DNA of 64,000 nt from Lichenicola sp964247725 (GCA_964247725.1 CAXTVM010000011.1:12817-76816); one strand, 5' to 3'; shown: positions 51,444-60,048, numbered from the stretch's first letter. The notes: generated from the sequence alone by a model not told the origin. A program made the numbers and translations.

Positions 51444-53116
51444 GCCGGGTCGCGGTGCGGCCGCCGCGCACGGAGGCGATGACCACCCGCGACGGCACGA
51501 CCCTGGTCGCCGACGTCTGGGAGCCCGACGGAACCGGTCCGCACCCGGTGCTGCTGATGCGCCAGGCGTATGGCCGCCGCATCGGCACGTCGCTGTGCTA
51601 CGCGCCGCCGGCCTGGTACGCGGCGCACGGCTTCATCGTCGTGCTGCAGGACGTGCGCGGCCGCGGCGAGTCCGGCGGCGCGTTCGAGCTGTTCGGCCAC
51701 GAGGCGGCCGACGGCGCCGACAGCGTGGCCTGGGCGGCGGCGCTGCCGCGCGCCAACGGCCGCGTCGGCATGTTCGGCTTCTCGTTCCAGGGCACCAACC
51801 AGCTGCTGGCCCTGGCCGAGCCCTGCCCGGGCTTGCGCGCGGTGGCGCCGGCGATGATCGGCTGGGACCTGCGCACCGACTGGGCGTACGAGAACGGGGC
51901 CTTCCCGCTGCGCGCCAACCTCGGCTGGGCGGTGCAGCTGATGGCCGAGACCGCGCGCCGCGCCGGCGACCACGCGGCGCAGGCCGAGCTGTTCGCGGCG
52001 AGCCGGGCGATGCCGCTGCACGGGCGCCAGCCGGGGCGGCCGGAGTTCATGCGCCGGCTCGGCCATCTCGGGCATTACGGGGACTGGGCCGACCGCCCGG
52101 AGGACGATGCCGCCTGGCGTGCCATCTCGCCCGCCGCCCACCTGGAGGCCATCGTCGCCAACCGCCCGGCGGTGTTCCTGGTCGGCGGCTGGTACGACAG
52201 CCACCTGCCCGGCACGCTGGCCGCCTGGCGCGCCCTGCACGGGCGGGTGCCGCTGCGGCTGGTGGTGGGGCCGTGGGCGCACTTCCCGTGGGACCGGCGG
52301 ATCGGCGACCGCGATTTCGGGAACCACGCCGTCACCGACATCGACCAGCAGCAGGTCAGGTGGTTCGACCGCTGGCTCCGGGGGGATGAGCCGCCGGGGC
52401 CGGAGATAGAGCCCGAGAGCGTCGTGCGGCTGTTCGACATGGGGGCGTCGTGCTGGCGCGAGATGCCGGCCCTGCCGGAGGCCACCGCCCGGCTATGGCC
52501 GGCGGGCAGCGGCCGCGCCGCCATCGACATGCGCGACGGCACCCTGGCGGTGGCGCCGCCCGCGCCGTCGGCCGAGTACCTGGTGCACGATCCCTGGCGG
52601 CCGCCGGCGCCCTGCGGCGGCAGCTTCGGGCTGCCGCCCGGCCCGATCGACCGCCACGCCACCGACGCCCGCGCCGACGTCCTGACCTTCACAACCGGCG
52701 TGTTCGCCGCGCAGCACCTGCTGTGCGGCGCCGTCGCGGTGCAGCTCGAGATCGAGGCGGACTCGCCGTCGTTCGACCTGCACGCCACCCTGTCGGTCGT
52801 GACCGCCGCCGGCGCGGCCCACGCGCTGGCCGAAGGCTATGGCAGCTTTGCCGCCGGACAGGGGCCGTGCCGGCTGCCGATGCGCGCCGCCTGCGCCACG
52901 ATCGGGCCCGGCGAGCGGCTGCGGCTCTCGGTCGCCGCCGCCTGCTTCCCCGCGTTTCCGGTCAACCCCGGCACCGGCGCTCGACCCTGGGACGCAACCC
53001 TCGACACGCTGCGGGTGATCACGCTCGCGGTCCGCACCGGCCCAGGCTCCGTGCTGCACCTGCCGCTGGACCCCGTCCCTGCCCCCGATCCCCCTGCCAG
53101 CGAGCCCCCGCCATGA
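51440..53116 (+). CDS. Cytoplasmic CocE/NonD family hydrolase
   Basis: 558 aa alpha/beta hydrolase of the S15/CocE group without signal peptide. Motifs: TRDGTTLVADVWEPDG at the N-terminus, QDVRGRGESGG (oxyanion), GMFGFSFQGTNQLLAL (nucleophile Ser about 117), FLVGGWYDSHLPG (Asp) and GPWAHFPW (His). C-terminal jelly-roll region follows (about 330-540). In other organisms such enzymes cleave esters or amides such as cocaine or amino-acid esters. The nucleophile elbow is GFSFQG, slightly different from the usual GxSYxG. Coupled by ATGA overlaps on both sides. Confidence 0.88.
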   Translation: MSRVAVRPPRTEAMTTRDGTTLVADVWEPDGTGPHPVLLMRQAYGRRIGTSLCYAPPAWYAAHGFIVVLQDVRGRGESGGAFELFGHEAADGADSVAWAAALPRANGRVGMFGFSFQGTNQLLALAEPCPGLRAVAPAMIGWDLRTDWAYENGAFPLRANLGWAVQLMAETARRAGDHAAQAELFAASRAMPLHGRQPGRPEFMRRLGHLGHYGDWADRPEDDAAWRAISPAAHLEAIVANRPAVFLVGGWYDSHLPGTLAAWRALHGRVPLRLVVGPWAHFPWDRRIGDRDFGNHAVTDIDQQQVRWFDRWLRGDEPPGPEIEPESVVRLFDMGASCWREMPALPEATARLWPAGSGRAAIDMRDGTLAVAPPAPSAEYLVHDPWRPPAPCGGSFGLPPGPIDRHATDARADVLTFTTGVFAAQHLLCGAVAVQLEIEADSPSFDLHATLSVVTAAGAAHALAEGYGSFAAGQGPCRLPMRAACATIGPGERLRLSVAAACFPAFPVNPGTGARPWDATLDTLRVITLAVRTGPGSVLHLPLDPVPAPDPPASEPPP

Positions 53117-53535
53117 TGCACGCCGTCACCAAGCGCCCGGTCGCCGAGGTCGAGGCGTTCCGCATCGCGCCCGCCGACACCAACTACTTCGCGCTGCTGC
53201 TCGACCGGCAGGCCGGCGGCACCGAGGCCATCTGCGTGGTCGAGATCTTCACCGTCGGCGGCCGCACGCCGCCCAACACCCACGCCGCCGCCGACGAGTT
53301 CTTCTACGTGCTGAGCGGCACCGGCGTCGCCCGCTGCGACGGGCGCGAGGTGTCGCTGAAGCGGGGCGACGCGCTGCTGGTGCGGCCGGGCTCGGAGCAC
53401 GTGATCGAGAACACAGGCGCCGCCAAGCTCTACACGCTGACCGTGATGACGCCGGACGAGGGCTTCGCCGAGCTGATCCGCGCCGGCGAGCGCGTGCGGC
53501 TCGATGCGGAGGATCTCGCCGTGCTGTGCGGCTGA
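53113..53535 (+). CDS. Cupin domain protein
   Basis: 140 aa single-domain cupin. Motif 1: the region PPNTHAAADEFFYVLSGTG (His, Glu) and motif 2: RPGSEHVIENTG (His), which gives a probable metal site. Small cupins like this act as isomerases, dioxygenases or sensors. Two ATGs overlap at the start (ATGATG at 53113); ATGA overlap with the hydrolase gene. Pathway role is inferred only from position. Confidence 0.88.
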   Translation: MMHAVTKRPVAEVEAFRIAPADTNYFALLLDRQAGGTEAICVVEIFTVGGRTPPNTHAAADEFFYVLSGTGVARCDGREVSLKRGDALLVRPGSEHVIENTGAAKLYTLTVMTPDEGFAELIRAGERVRLDAEDLAVLCG

Positions 53536-53541
53536 GCGGCG

Positions 53542-54309
53542 ATGCGGCGGCTCGGCAGCACTCCCCGCAACAGCTGGCAGGTCTCGCCGGAGCTGGTCGA
53601 CACCGTGCGCCCGCGTCCGGAGCCCCGCCCGTGCCTGATCGCGGCCGAGCCGCGGCCGGTGCGGATCGACCTCGGCGCCTGCGCGATGCTGGTGATCGAC
53701 ATGCAGAACGACTTCTGCCACCCGGACGGCTGGCTCGCCGGCATCGGCGTCGACATCGCACCCGCTCGGGCGCCGATCGCGCCGTTGCGGCGGCTGCTCC
53801 CGGTGCTGCGCGCGCGATCGGTGCCGGTGCTGTGGGTGAGCTGGGGCAACCGGCCGGACCGGCTGAACCTCGGCCCGTCGCTGCTCCGCGTGTACGATCC
53901 GCACGGCACCGGCGTCGGGCTCGGCGCGCCGCTCGGGCCGGACGGGTCGCGCGTGCTGGAGGAGGGCGGCTGGAACGCCGCGATCGTCGACGAGCTGGCG
54001 CCGGCGCCCGGCGACGTGCGGGTCGCGAAGTATCGCATGTCCGGGTTCTGGGACACGCCGCTCGACAGCATCCTGCGCAACCTGCGCGTCGATACGCTGC
54101 TGTTCGGCGGCGTCAACGTCGACCAGTGCGTCATGGCGACGCTGCAGGATGCGGGCTGCCTCGGCTACGACTGCATCCTGGTGGACGACTGCGCGGCCAC
54201 CACCTCGCCCGCCTTCTGCCACGAGGCGACGCGCTACAACGTACGCCAGTGCTACGGCCACACCGCCGACTCGGACGCGCTGATCGAGGCCGTCCGGGCG
54301 GCTGGCTGA
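53542..54309 (+). CDS. Isochorismatase-like cysteine hydrolase
   Basis: 255 aa. Catalytic triad of the nicotinamidase/biuret-hydrolase/ureidoacrylate-hydrolase group is visible: Asp in MLVIDMQNDFCHPDGW, Lys in VAKYRMSGFWDTPLD and Cys in GGVNVDQCVMATLQDA (cis-peptide region). The family hydrolyses C-N bonds in amides such as ureidoacrylate, N-carbamoylsarcosine and biuret, which fits a nitrogen-heterocycle breakdown block containing creatininase. About 45 extra N-terminal residues precede the core. 6 bp after the cupin stop. Confidence 0.9.
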   Translation: MRRLGSTPRNSWQVSPELVDTVRPRPEPRPCLIAAEPRPVRIDLGACAMLVIDMQNDFCHPDGWLAGIGVDIAPARAPIAPLRRLLPVLRARSVPVLWVSWGNRPDRLNLGPSLLRVYDPHGTGVGLGAPLGPDGSRVLEEGGWNAAIVDELAPAPGDVRVAKYRMSGFWDTPLDSILRNLRVDTLLFGGVNVDQCVMATLQDAGCLGYDCILVDDCAATTSPAFCHEATRYNVRQCYGHTADSDALIEAVRAAG

Positions 54310-54800
54310 TGCCGGCCCAGGCGGCACGAACCGCCAAGACCGGCATGGTGTTCGGGCTGGCCGCCTTCGCGCTGCTGGTCGCGTTCAACAACCTCACCGA
54401 CTACCGCTCGAACTTCCTGTTCGTGCGCCACGTGCTCAGCATGGACACCACCTTCCCCGGTACCGCGCTCCGCTGGCGCGCGCTGACGCTGCCCTGGAGC
54501 TGGCACGCCGCCTACGCCCTCATCATCGCCGGCGAGCTCGCCACCGGCGGGCTGTTCGCCGCCGCCGGCGTCCGGATGCTGCGCGCCCGCACGGCGCCCG
54601 CCGCCGCCTTCGCGCAAGCCAAGGCCCTGGCGCATTACGGCGCGCTGGCGGGCTTCCTGGTCTGGTTCGCGGGCTTCGCGGTGGTCGGCGGCGAGTGGTT
54701 CGCGATGTGGCAGTCGCACCAGTGGAACGGCCAGGAGGCCGCGTTCCGCTTCCTCGTCGCCATCCTGGCGGTCGTGCTCTACGTGCAGCAGCCCGACTGA
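54309..54800 (+). CDS. DUF2165 family small membrane protein
   Basis: 163 aa with four predicted membrane segments (GMVFGLAAFALLVAFNNLTD, AAYALIIAGELATGGLFAAA, YGALAGFLVWFAGFAVVGGE, FRFLVAILAVVLYVQ). The motif FVRHVLSMDTTFPG between segments 1 and 2 is typical of DUF2165. Function unknown. ATG overlaps the preceding TGA by 1 bp. The last 22 bp overlap the 3' end of the deaminase gene on the other strand. Confidence 0.85.
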   Translation: MPAQAARTAKTGMVFGLAAFALLVAFNNLTDYRSNFLFVRHVLSMDTTFPGTALRWRALTLPWSWHAAYALIIAGELATGGLFAAAGVRMLRARTAPAAAFAQAKALAHYGALAGFLVWFAGFAVVGGEWFAMWQSHQWNGQEAAFRFLVAILAVVLYVQQPD

Positions 54801-56098
54801 AACAGGCGGTCCAGCTCGCGGTAGCGGGGCGGGGCGGCACCGAGCGCACGGCCGCCGCGGACCACCAGCCGGTCCGCCTGCGGGCGCGCGATCAGCTCGG
54901 CCAGGGTGCGCGCGTCGAACGCCACCAGGTCCGCCGGGGCGCCGACCGCGAGCCCGGCACCACGCCCCATCCAGGCGGCCGGCGTCGCCGTCACCGCGCG
55001 CGGCCAGTCCGCGAACGGGTGGTCGAGGTGGCCGATGCGCACCGACTGGCCGAACACCTCCAGCATGTCGAGGTCGCCATAGGCGTGGAACGGGTCGCGC
55101 GTGTTGTCGCTCGCCAGCATCACCGGCACGCCGGCGGCCGCCAGCTCGTGCAGCAGCGTGACGCCGCGCCAGCGGGGCGTGCGGCCGGCCCGCCGGTCCT
55201 GCAGGTAGAGGTTGCACAGGGGCAGGCTGACCACGCCGAGCCCGGCCTCGGCGACGAGCGCCACCGTCTCCCGCCGCCGCGGCGCCGGCTGCACCGCGAG
55301 GCTGCAGCAGTGCCCGCACAGCACCCGGCCGCGGAACCGGTGCCGCAGCGCCGCCCGCGCCACCTGCTCGAGTCCGGTGCCGGCGACGACGCCGTTCTCG
55401 TCCACGTGCAGGTCGAGCTCCAGGCCGTACTCGGTGGCCAGCGCGAACAGCCGGTCCAGGCGGGGGGCGAGGTCCGGCTCGTGCGCCACCAGGCCGCCCA
55501 GCACGCCGCCCTCGGTCGCCGCCAGCTCGGCCGCGATCGCGTCCCCCTCGGCGCCGGCGAGGTGGTCGAGCGGGCACAGCGAGACCGCCTGCAGCGGGAT
55601 CCGCCCGCGCCAGCGCGCCTGCACCGCGCGGAACAGCGGCCAGACCACCGCGCGATGCGCGCCGATGGTGTCGAGATGGGTGCGGATCGCCGCGGTGCCG
55701 TGCGCGTGGGCGCAGCGCAGCGCGAACTCCATGCGCGCCTCCATGTCGTCCCGGGTCCAGTGCGCCGACCGGTCGGCGGCCGTCGCCGCCAGCGCCGCCC
55801 CGAAGCTGCCGTCCGGGTTCGGCGCGCGCGGCCAGACATGGCCCTTGTCGAGGTGGGTGTGGATGTCCGCGAACGCCGGCCAGACCAGGGCGCCGTCCAG
55901 CTCCACCGCCGGCACGTCGTCCGGAACCGCCAGGCCGGGGCCGAGTGCCGCCAGCCGGCCGTCCCGCACCAGCAGGTCGAGGCGGCGCGTCTCGGCACCC
56001 GCCGCGTCCGGCAGGCAGGCCAGCAGGCAGGACGTTACCCGCGCGCCGCGCAGGAGCAGGGTGTCGCTGTCGGGAAGATCGAGGAACGGCGTGATCAT
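54779..56098 (-). CDS. Cytosine deaminase-like amidohydrolase
   Basis: 439 aa. Metal-site motifs of the CodA/AtzC class: FADIHTHLDKGHVW (HxH), AIRTHLDT, LDLHVDENG (His), GHCCSLA (His) and LASDNTRDPFHAYGDLDMLEV (metal Asp plus the DPF loop typical of cytosine deaminase). Expected to deaminate cytosine or a related heterocycle such as isoguanine, ammelide or creatinine. It is the only minus-strand gene in the block; ATG 56098 is divergent from the ABC ATPase gene (47 bp), so a shared bidirectional promoter is likely. TTG 56134 is an alternative start. Confidence 0.9.
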   Translation of the reverse strand: MITPFLDLPDSDTLLLRGARVTSCLLACLPDAAGAETRRLDLLVRDGRLAALGPGLAVPDDVPAVELDGALVWPAFADIHTHLDKGHVWPRAPNPDGSFGAALAATAADRSAHWTRDDMEARMEFALRCAHAHGTAAIRTHLDTIGAHRAVVWPLFRAVQARWRGRIPLQAVSLCPLDHLAGAEGDAIAAELAATEGGVLGGLVAHEPDLAPRLDRLFALATEYGLELDLHVDENGVVAGTGLEQVARAALRHRFRGRVLCGHCCSLAVQPAPRRRETVALVAEAGLGVVSLPLCNLYLQDRRAGRTPRWRGVTLLHELAAAGVPVMLASDNTRDPFHAYGDLDMLEVFGQSVRIGHLDHPFADWPRAVTATPAAWMGRGAGLAVGAPADLVAFDARTLAELIARPQADRLVVRGGRALGAAPPRYRELDRLFQSGCCT

Positions 56099-56145
56099 CG
56101 GCGGCAGGAGACCGTCCTGGCACCGGACGTGCAAGCTCCCGCCGC

Positions 56146-56982
56146 ATGAGCCACCCCGAATGGCGCCCGACCGCCTCCAGCCCGAGCCCGAGCCCGGACC
56201 CGCCGCCGGTGGTGGCGCTGCGGGCGGCGGAGATGGTGTTCCCCAACCGCGTGCGCGGGCTGGCGCCGACCGACCTCGCGATCCGTCCCGGCGAGTTCGC
56301 CAGCCTGATCGGGCCGTCCGGCTGCGGCAAGAGCACGCTGCTCAAGCTGGCGGCCCGGCTGCACGCGCCGTCCGGCGGACGCGTCGAGTGGTGGGGCCAG
56401 GATTTCGGCCGCGTCGGCGAGCCGGGCCGGCGGCTCGCCTTCGTGTTCCAGGACCCGACGCTGATGCCGTGGGCCGACGTCGCCGGCAACGTGCGACTGC
56501 CGCTCGACCTGCAGCGCGTGCCGCGGGCCGAGGCGGCGGCGCGGGCCGCGGCGGCGCTGCGCCAGGTCGGGCTCGGCGACCGCCCGGCCGAGCGACCGCA
56601 GCGCCTGTCGGGCGGCATGCGCATGCGGGTCTCGATCGCGCGCGCGCTGGTCACCGATCCGGACCTGCTGCTGATGGACGAGCCGTTCGGCGCCCTCGAC
56701 GAGTTCACCCGCAACCGGCTGGACGAGGACCTGCTGGCGGTGGCGGCCCGGCGGCAGCTCGCCACCCTGTTCGTCACCCATTCGATCGGCGAGGCGGCGT
56801 TCCTGTCGTCCCGCGTACTGGTGATGGCGGCCGCCCCTGGCCGAATCCTCGCCGAGCACCGCATCGACGACCCGTTCCCGCGCGACGAGGCGTATCGGCT
56901 CGGCAGCCGCTACGCCGAGCACTGCCGCTGCCTGTCCCGGCTGCTGCACGAGGCGTCGGCCGCCGCGGAAGCGCGCGCATGA
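56146..56982 (+). CDS. ABC transporter ATP-binding protein (SsuB/TauB/ThiZ type)
   Basis: 278 aa. Walker A GPSGCGKSTLLKLAARL near residue 64, Q-loop FVFQDPTLMPWADVAGNV, signature LSGGMRMRVSIARAL, Walker B LLLMDEPFGALDEFTR, and switch His in FVTHSIGEAAFLSSRV. Matches the nitrate/sulfonate/taurine/pyrimidine importer class, which pairs with NMT1/THI5-like binding proteins such as the one at 48203. A Pro/Ser-rich N-terminal stretch precedes the core. Stop overlaps the permease ATG (ATGA). Confidence 0.92.
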   Translation: MSHPEWRPTASSPSPSPDPPPVVALRAAEMVFPNRVRGLAPTDLAIRPGEFASLIGPSGCGKSTLLKLAARLHAPSGGRVEWWGQDFGRVGEPGRRLAFVFQDPTLMPWADVAGNVRLPLDLQRVPRAEAAARAAAALRQVGLGDRPAERPQRLSGGMRMRVSIARALVTDPDLLLMDEPFGALDEFTRNRLDEDLLAVAARRQLATLFVTHSIGEAAFLSSRVLVMAAAPGRILAEHRIDDPFPRDEAYRLGSRYAEHCRCLSRLLHEASAAAEARA

Positions 56983-57746
56983 TGCCGCCCCGGGTATCGG
57001 CCCCGGTCCTGGTCGGCCTGCTGCTGCTGGGACTTTGGCAGGCGGGATGCACCGCGTGGCACGTGCCGCCCTACATCTTCCCCGCCCCCACGGCGATCGC
57101 CGCCAGCCTGTCGCAGAACCTGGGCGTCCTGCTGCACGCGCTGCTCTCGACGATGGAGGTGACGCTGCTGGCGCTGCTGCTGGCGGTGCTGGCCGGCACC
57201 GGCATCGCCTTCCTGTTCGTGCAGAGCCGGGCGATCGAGGCCAGCCTGATGCCGTATGCGGTCATGCTGCAGGTCACCCCGATCGTCGCGGTGGCGCCGC
57301 TGATCATCATCCTGGTGAAGGACGTCTTCTGGTCGCTGGTGCTGTGCGCGGCCGTGATCGCGCTGTTCCCGGTCATCTCCAACACCACGCTGGGGCTGCG
57401 CGCCGTCGATCCGGGGCTGCTCGCCTTCTTCCGCATGAACAAGGCCGGGCGCTGGCAGACGCTGTGGCGGCTGCGGGTGCCGAGCGCGCTGCCGTTCTTC
57501 CTGGCCGGGCTGCGCGTCGCCGCCGGGCTCGCCTTGGTGGGGGCGGTGGTGGCGGAATTCGTGGCCGGCACCGGCGGCCGCAGCGCCGGCCTCGCCTACG
57601 AGATCCTGCAGTCCTCGTTCCAGCTCGACATCCCGCGCATGTTCGCCGCCCTGTTCCTGATCACGCTGGCCGGCTTGGCGCTCACGCTGGCCACCGCCGG
57701 GCTGAGCCGCCGCCTGCTGCGCGGCCGGGAGCCGGACGGGGCCTGA
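56979..57746 (+). CDS. ABC transporter permease (SsuC/ThiX type)
   Basis: 255 aa with about six membrane segments. N-terminal WHVPPYIFPAPTAIAASL is the typical start of SsuC/TauC-like permeases; the EAA-loop equivalent is MNKAGRWQTLWRLRVPSALP. Ends RRLLRGREPDGA. Completes the importer with the ATPase just upstream and the distant binding protein at 48203. A short family-1 repeat lies 32 bp downstream and probably terminates transcription. Confidence 0.92.
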   Translation: MMPPRVSAPVLVGLLLLGLWQAGCTAWHVPPYIFPAPTAIAASLSQNLGVLLHALLSTMEVTLLALLLAVLAGTGIAFLFVQSRAIEASLMPYAVMLQVTPIVAVAPLIIILVKDVFWSLVLCAAVIALFPVISNTTLGLRAVDPGLLAFFRMNKAGRWQTLWRLRVPSALPFFLAGLRVAAGLALVGAVVAEFVAGTGGRSAGLAYEILQSSFQLDIPRMFAALFLITLAGLALTLATAGLSRRLLRGREPDGA

Positions 57747-57778
57747 GCGGCGCGCGGGGCGCGTCATGGAGCGTCCGG

Positions 57779-57844
57779 AGAGGAAGGCCAGGGCTCTGCC
57801 CTGGACCCATTGGGGCCGCGGGCGAAGCCCCTGGCCTTCTTCCT
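57779..57844. repeat. Bipartite palindromic intergenic element, family 1, copy 6 (short form)
   Basis: Only the two outer parts are present: CCAGGGCTCTGCCCTGG, ACCCATTGGGGCCGCGGGC, then GAAGCCCCTGGCCTTCTTCC. The core and most of the right arm are deleted. Between the convergent permease and SDR genes. Confidence 0.85.
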
Positions 57845-57895
57845 CATGCGATCACCGGCGCGCCGTCGACCATCCAGCGATAGGGCGGGGAGACG

Positions 57896-58642
57896 TCAGA
57901 CGTCGACCATGCCGCCGTCGACGAACAGCTCGCCGCCGGTCGTGAAGGAGGAGTCGGCCGAGGCGAGGAACAGGGCGGCCGCGGCCACCTCCTCGGGCTG
58001 GCCGATGCGCCGGAGCGGGATCTTCTTCAGCATGTCGTCGACCATGGCCTCCATCCGCGACGCCGGGACGCCGGTCTTGCCGAAGATCGGCGTCTCGATC
58101 GGCCCGGGGCTGATGGTGTTGACCCGGATGCCGCGCGGCGCCAGCTCGCCCGCGAAGGTGCGGCCGAACGAGCGCAGCGCCGCCTTGGTGGCGCCGTACA
58201 CGGTCTGGCCGGGCCCGCCCGTCACGCCGGACACCGACGCGGTCAGCACGATCGCGCCGCCGTCCGACATGATCTCGGCCGCATAGCGGATCGCGAAGTA
58301 GGCGCCGCGCACGTTGACGTTGAACAGCGCGTCGAACTGCCGCTCGTCCACCTCCGAGCTCGGCGCCATCCTGGCGACGCCGGCATTGACGAACAGCACG
58401 TCCAGGTGGCCGTGGCGCGCGTGGATGTCGCGGACCAGCGCCCGCGTCGCCGCGACGTCGGCGGCGTCCGCCGCCACCACCTCGATGTCGCGCAGCTCCC
58501 GGCGCGCCGCCTCCAGGGTCTCCGGGTTGGAGCCGGTCACGATGACCGTGGCGCCCTCCTGCCTGAACAGGCGGGCCGTCGCGGCGCCGATGCCGGTGGT
58601 GCCTCCGGTGATCAGCGCGACCTTGCCGTCGAGTTTCGCCAT
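57896..58642 (-). CDS. Short-chain dehydrogenase/reductase
   Basis: 248 aa classical SDR. Cofactor motif ALITGGTTGIGAATARLF, NAG motif as FVNAGVARM, catalytic Ser in LTASVSGVTGG and YxxxK in VYGATKAAL, then ISPGPIETPIFGKTG and GGELFVDGGMVDV at the end. ATG preceded by AAGGAGTAAG. Located downstream of an ArsR-type regulator on the same strand, with a palindromic operator candidate between them. Substrate unknown. Confidence 0.92.
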   Translation of the reverse strand: MAKLDGKVALITGGTTGIGAATARLFRQEGATVIVTGSNPETLEAARRELRDIEVVAADAADVAATRALVRDIHARHGHLDVLFVNAGVARMAPSSEVDERQFDALFNVNVRGAYFAIRYAAEIMSDGGAIVLTASVSGVTGGPGQTVYGATKAALRSFGRTFAGELAPRGIRVNTISPGPIETPIFGKTGVPASRMEAMVDDMLKKIPLRRIGQPEEVAAAALFLASADSSFTTGGELFVDGGMVDV

Positions 58643-58698
58643 GGCCTTACTCCTTCGAGAGCGGGCGGCAGGCGACCTCCGCCCACCTGCGGGAACAG

Positions 58699-58714
58699 TT
58701 AGACCGTCGTCTAA
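58699..58714 (-). promoter_or_regulatory. Palindromic operator candidate TTAGAC-N4-GTCTAA before the SDR gene
   Basis: Perfect 6-bp inverted repeat with 4-bp spacer, 57-72 bp upstream of the SDR start. The form resembles operators of TetR-family repressors (TAGACNNNNGTCTA); the adjacent regulator gene is ArsR-type, so either could bind. Placed where a promoter would be expected. Confidence 0.6.
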
Positions 58715-58734
58715 ACGTTTCAAGCGCGCACGGG

Positions 58735-59016
58735 TCAGAGCGAGGCCACGAGGTCGGCGTAGGCCTGCAGCCGTTCCCGCCTGATCCGCAGGTGGGCGTG
58801 CTTGCCGTCGCGGCGGATCTCGATCAGCCCGGCCGCCTCGAGCTCCTTCAGGTGGTGCGAGATGGTGGCGGCGCTGACCTCGTGCGCCTCGACCAGAGCG
58901 CTGCAGGGCAGCGACGCCGGCTCGGCGCCGATCTGCGCCAGGATGCGGCAGCGGCGCGGATCGGCGAGCGCGCGCGCGATCAGCATGCTGTCCCGGTCCG
59001 TGAGCGCGTTCGCCAT
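58735..59016 (-). CDS. ArsR-family transcriptional regulator
   Basis: 93 aa winged helix: ALADPRRCRILAQIG, recognition helix SAATISHHLKELEAAGLIEI, wing RRDGKHAHLRI. The metal-binding CVC motif of the arsenic sensors is absent; single Cys residues occur in PRRCR and SLPCS only, so it probably senses something other than arsenic. Upstream of the SDR gene on the same strand (93 bp apart). Confidence 0.9.
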   Translation of the reverse strand: MANALTDRDSMLIARALADPRRCRILAQIGAEPASLPCSALVEAHEVSAATISHHLKELEAAGLIEIRRDGKHAHLRIRRERLQAYADLVASL

Positions 59017-59061
59017 GCGCGCTAGATCCGGCCGCCGGGGGCCGCAGACAAGGGGGCGCGG

Positions 59062-59676
59062 TCAGCGGCTCCGGTAGAAGACGTAGGTGGCGGTGTAGGC
59101 CACCAGGGACAGCTGGCCCGGCGTACAGGGGGTCGACGGGGCGCTGCCGCCCCGGGTCTCGGTCCGCTGGATGAAGCTGGTGCGCGCGAACAGGCCGTCC
59201 GGACGCTCGCCGGGGGCGTTGGCGACCGCCTTCACCAGCAGGCAGGCGATCGCCCCGCCGTTGGGGCAGTCGGGACCGCTGCCGGCCGCCACGCTGGCGG
59301 CCTTGGCGCCCCACACGGTGCTCTGGTCGACCGGGCTGCGCCAGGCCGGGCCGGGGGATGCGGCCGCGCCCGGCGCACGCCCCAGGAAATGCTCGGCGAC
59401 GTCCGGACCGCGCCGCGCGTCGCCGGTCCGGTTCATCGACAGCGTGGCCTGCGGCGCCAGGAACGTCCAGGCGCCCTGCCCCGGCGCGTCCGCGCGCGGC
59501 AGGCAGACGTAGTCCTGCGTGCCCACGGCCGCGGCCGACAGGTAGGGCACGTTCCCGTCCGGCGGCGCCAGCGCGGACCGGGCCGACTCAGTGGCTCCCC
59601 ATGCGGCCCCCCACGCGGCGGCGCAGGCGATCGTGGTGCCGGCGATGCGGACTCGGCGGTAACCTGATGCTGGCAT
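59062..59676 (-). CDS. DUF3455 domain-containing secreted protein
   Basis: 204 aa. Signal-like segment RIAGTTIACAAAWGAAWGA at the N-terminus. DUF3455 pattern: VPYLSAAAVGTQDYVCLP, WTFLAPQATLSM, HFLGRAP, WRSPVDQSTVWGAKAAS, WTFLAPQ and the C-terminal SLVAYTATYVFYRSR. Function unknown; members occur in bacteria and fungi. Four Cys in the mature region could form disulfides (CNG, ACLL, CTPG). Monocistronic. Confidence 0.8.
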   Translation of the reverse strand: MPASGYRRVRIAGTTIACAAAWGAAWGATESARSALAPPDGNVPYLSAAAVGTQDYVCLPRADAPGQGAWTFLAPQATLSMNRTGDARRGPDVAEHFLGRAPGAAASPGPAWRSPVDQSTVWGAKAASVAAGSGPDCPNGGAIACLLVKAVANAPGERPDGLFARTSFIQRTETRGGSAPSTPCTPGQLSLVAYTATYVFYRSR

Positions 59677-60048
59677 GGAGCCTGGTGTCCTCGGTCGCTG
59701 GTTGTCGCTGCCGAACCATACGCGATCGCGGCGCTCGCGCACCCTGGCGGCGAGCCGGCCGCGGGACCTGATGGCTGCGGCCGGAGGATCGGGTAGACCC
59801 CGCGGCCTCGGCCGATCCGGCCGTTCGGCCTCGCCGGCATCACCATGGCGCCGTACGTGTTTCGACCGAGCACGCTGGGGCACGGCCGGTTCTGGTCGGA
59901 GACGCGGCGCCTGCAGGTCCATGACCGGTACCGGCGGCTGTCGGCGCGGCTGGCGTTCCAGGCCGCGGTCGGCCGGCGGACGAGAGCGGCAGCGGCTAAC
60001 CGAGAGGTCGGCCCCACCGACCCGGACGCCGTTGGGACGAGCCTTCTC
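59677..60048. other. Intergenic region without a supported gene
   Basis: About 370 bp between the DUF3455 gene and the katG promoter. Short open frames on both strands lack ribosome-binding sites and recognisable motifs. The last 100 bp before katG are clearly more AT-rich, as expected for a promoter. Confidence 0.5.
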
